Notes under the pieces: generated by a model
Seen by the model: the letters and a program-made list of their open reading frames with translations, nothing else
What the model was told of the DNA's origin: nothing
Databases searched by the model: none
Shown: positions 6,303-6,742 of the stretch, piece after piece
How positions within the stretch are numbered: the first letter of the stretch is position 1
Layout of the letters: the number at the start of each line of letters is the position of its first letter
NCBI GenBank assembly: GCA_001751085.1
Contig: MAXP01000117.1
Span: 1-6,742 of the forward strand
Reading direction: 5' to 3'
DNA: 6,742 nt
Source: Desulfobacterales bacterium C00003060
Lineage (GTDB): Bacteria > Desulfobacterota > Desulfobacteria > Desulfobacterales > C00003060
Made by a program: the position numbers and the translations under genes

Positions 6303-6353
6303 CTGGATTCCGGTGCCTGCCCTGGACTCTGATCCAGGGTTCGCCGGAATGAC
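6303..6353 (-). repeat. Palindromic repeat unit B, inverted relative to unit A
   Basis: Same repeat type in the opposite orientation: CTGGATTCCGG (6303-6313) to CCGGAATGAC (6344-6353). The stem ATTCCGG/CCGGAAT (6307-6313, 6344-6350) and the inner stem CCCTGGA/TCCAGGG (6320-6326, 6333-6339) fold around a 6-base loop. CTGGATTCCGG is the reverse complement of unit A's end (6268-6278) at 10/11, so the two units sit head to head across 24 bases. Confidence 0.65.
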
Positions 6354-6483
6354 GTTACGAATGAATCAACACCAAGAATATCAATGCGTTAAAAGAACTT
6401 TGGACTCTCAAGTAAAATTGAATTGTTTTCACACTAATCCACGATGAACCAAACATTGCGGGACGCAGCACATAAAGAACTGA

Positions 6484-6595
6484 TTGAGCTAGAGCAATCC
6501 GATGGCTCAGGAGTCAAACTATTTGCGCTATAGCAAATATGATGCCAAACCCCTTGTTTGTTGGCAAAGTATTTTTCGAGAACTCAAGTATACCT
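6484..6595. other. Short non-coding stretch between two palindromes, with two small hairpins
   Basis: No gene is visible. TATTTGC (6520-6526) pairs with GCAAATA (6533-6539) around gctata, and TGCCAA (6543-6548) pairs with TTGGCA (6561-6566). Neither is followed by a convincing T-tract, although the second has attttt 10 bases later (6571-6576) and could be a weak terminator. Confidence 0.4.
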
Positions 6596-6742
6596 CGGAA
6601 GGTCATAAATGGTGATTTTCTCGGTGAGTCATGAGCATCAAGAGTAAGGCGCGAAGGCGCGGAATAGCAGGCTATTGCAAGCCTGAGCAACGCCGCTATT
6701 GATGTTCATGGCCGGCGAAAAAGTGTCGTTTGTGGCCTTTCG
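6596..6742 (+). repeat. Long imperfect palindrome, cut by the right window edge
   Basis: The left arm from 6596 (cggaaggtcataaat) matches the complement of the last bases of the window (cgaaaggccacaaac). CATGAGCATCAA (6630-6641) matches the complement of 6699-6710 at 11/12. The tip is a hairpin, CAGGCT (6668-6673) with AGCCTG (6680-6685). At eight arm differences (6598, 6603, 6606, 6610, 6612, 6613, 6614, 6635) the facing bases are G and T, so a + strand RNA keeps G-U pairs. The arms may extend past the window. No protein gene is inside. Confidence 0.65.

Larger units (their letters stand above)
6118..6483. repeat. 366-bp composite inverted repeat, MITE-like, without coding capacity
   Basis: Three arm segments face each other in the right order. 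The outer pair TCAGTTCTTTATG (6118-6130) matches the complement of 6471-6483 over 13/13. The middle pair 6168-6191 matches the complement of 6427-6450 over 22/24 (core TCATCGTGGATT). The inner pair TGAGAGTCCAAAGTTCT (6210-6226) matches the complement of 6394-6410 over 17/17. The sequence between segments has diverged and differs in length (left arm 109, right arm 90). The centre holds two further palindromic units. No transposase or credible ORF lies inside. It begins 14 bases after the tRNA. It could be a miniature mobile element or a long intergenic foldback; target-site duplications were not evident. Confidence 0.7.

Noticed and set aside
6062..6447. Short open frames on both strands downstream of mltD
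   Set aside because: They run through the tRNA and the palindromic repeats; their protein sequences are translations of repeat DNA.
6028..6742. Genomic island integrated at the tRNA-Arg gene
   Set aside because: No integrase gene and no second copy of the tRNA 3' end is visible in the window; only repeats follow.

Overview
The window looks like chromosome of a Gram-negative bacterium, most likely a deltaproteobacterium (Desulfobacterota). The signs are an outer-membrane beta-barrel protein of the type found in deltaproteobacterial exopolysaccharide loci, an HflX with the long N-terminal extension typical of that group, a MltD-like lipoprotein with LysM repeats, and intergenic palindromes of the GTCATTCCGG...CCGGAATCCAG kind. 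This assignment is inference from remembered families; no database search was possible.

Layout. Positions 1-1147 hold two leftward genes, probably one operon read from a sigma70-like promoter at 1263-1291. The first (455-1147) encodes a secreted Ala-rich protein built of 15-residue repeats with a Thr-rich tail. The second (1-442) encodes an outer-membrane beta-barrel protein that runs off the left edge and carries an apparent one-base frameshift near 121-124. A 514-base non-coding stretch (1148-1661) separates them from a rightward set: a GT2 glycosyltransferase of the polyprenol-phosphate-sugar synthase type (1662-2351), the ribosome-associated GTPase HflX (2372-4120, TTG start), a hairpin terminator (4164-4191), a MltD-like membrane-bound lytic transglycosylase with three LysM modules (4229-6022), and tRNA-Arg(CCT) (6028-6103), which begins 5 bases after the transglycosylase stop.

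From 6104 to the right edge I see no credible protein gene. The stretch is palindromic DNA: a 366-bp composite inverted repeat (6118-6483) with three pairs of matching arm segments and two head-to-head palindromic units at its centre, then a short stem-loop-rich stretch, then a second long palindrome (6596-6742) cut by the window edge. In the second palindrome, eight of the arm differences would still pair as G-U in a + strand transcript.

Much of the window concerns the cell envelope (outer-membrane barrel, secreted repeat protein, sugar transferase, peptidoglycan lytic enzyme), with HflX and the tRNA as translation genes. The least explained items are the repeat protein with its barrel partner and the two long palindromes. 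I see no defence system, CRISPR array, integrase or transposase.
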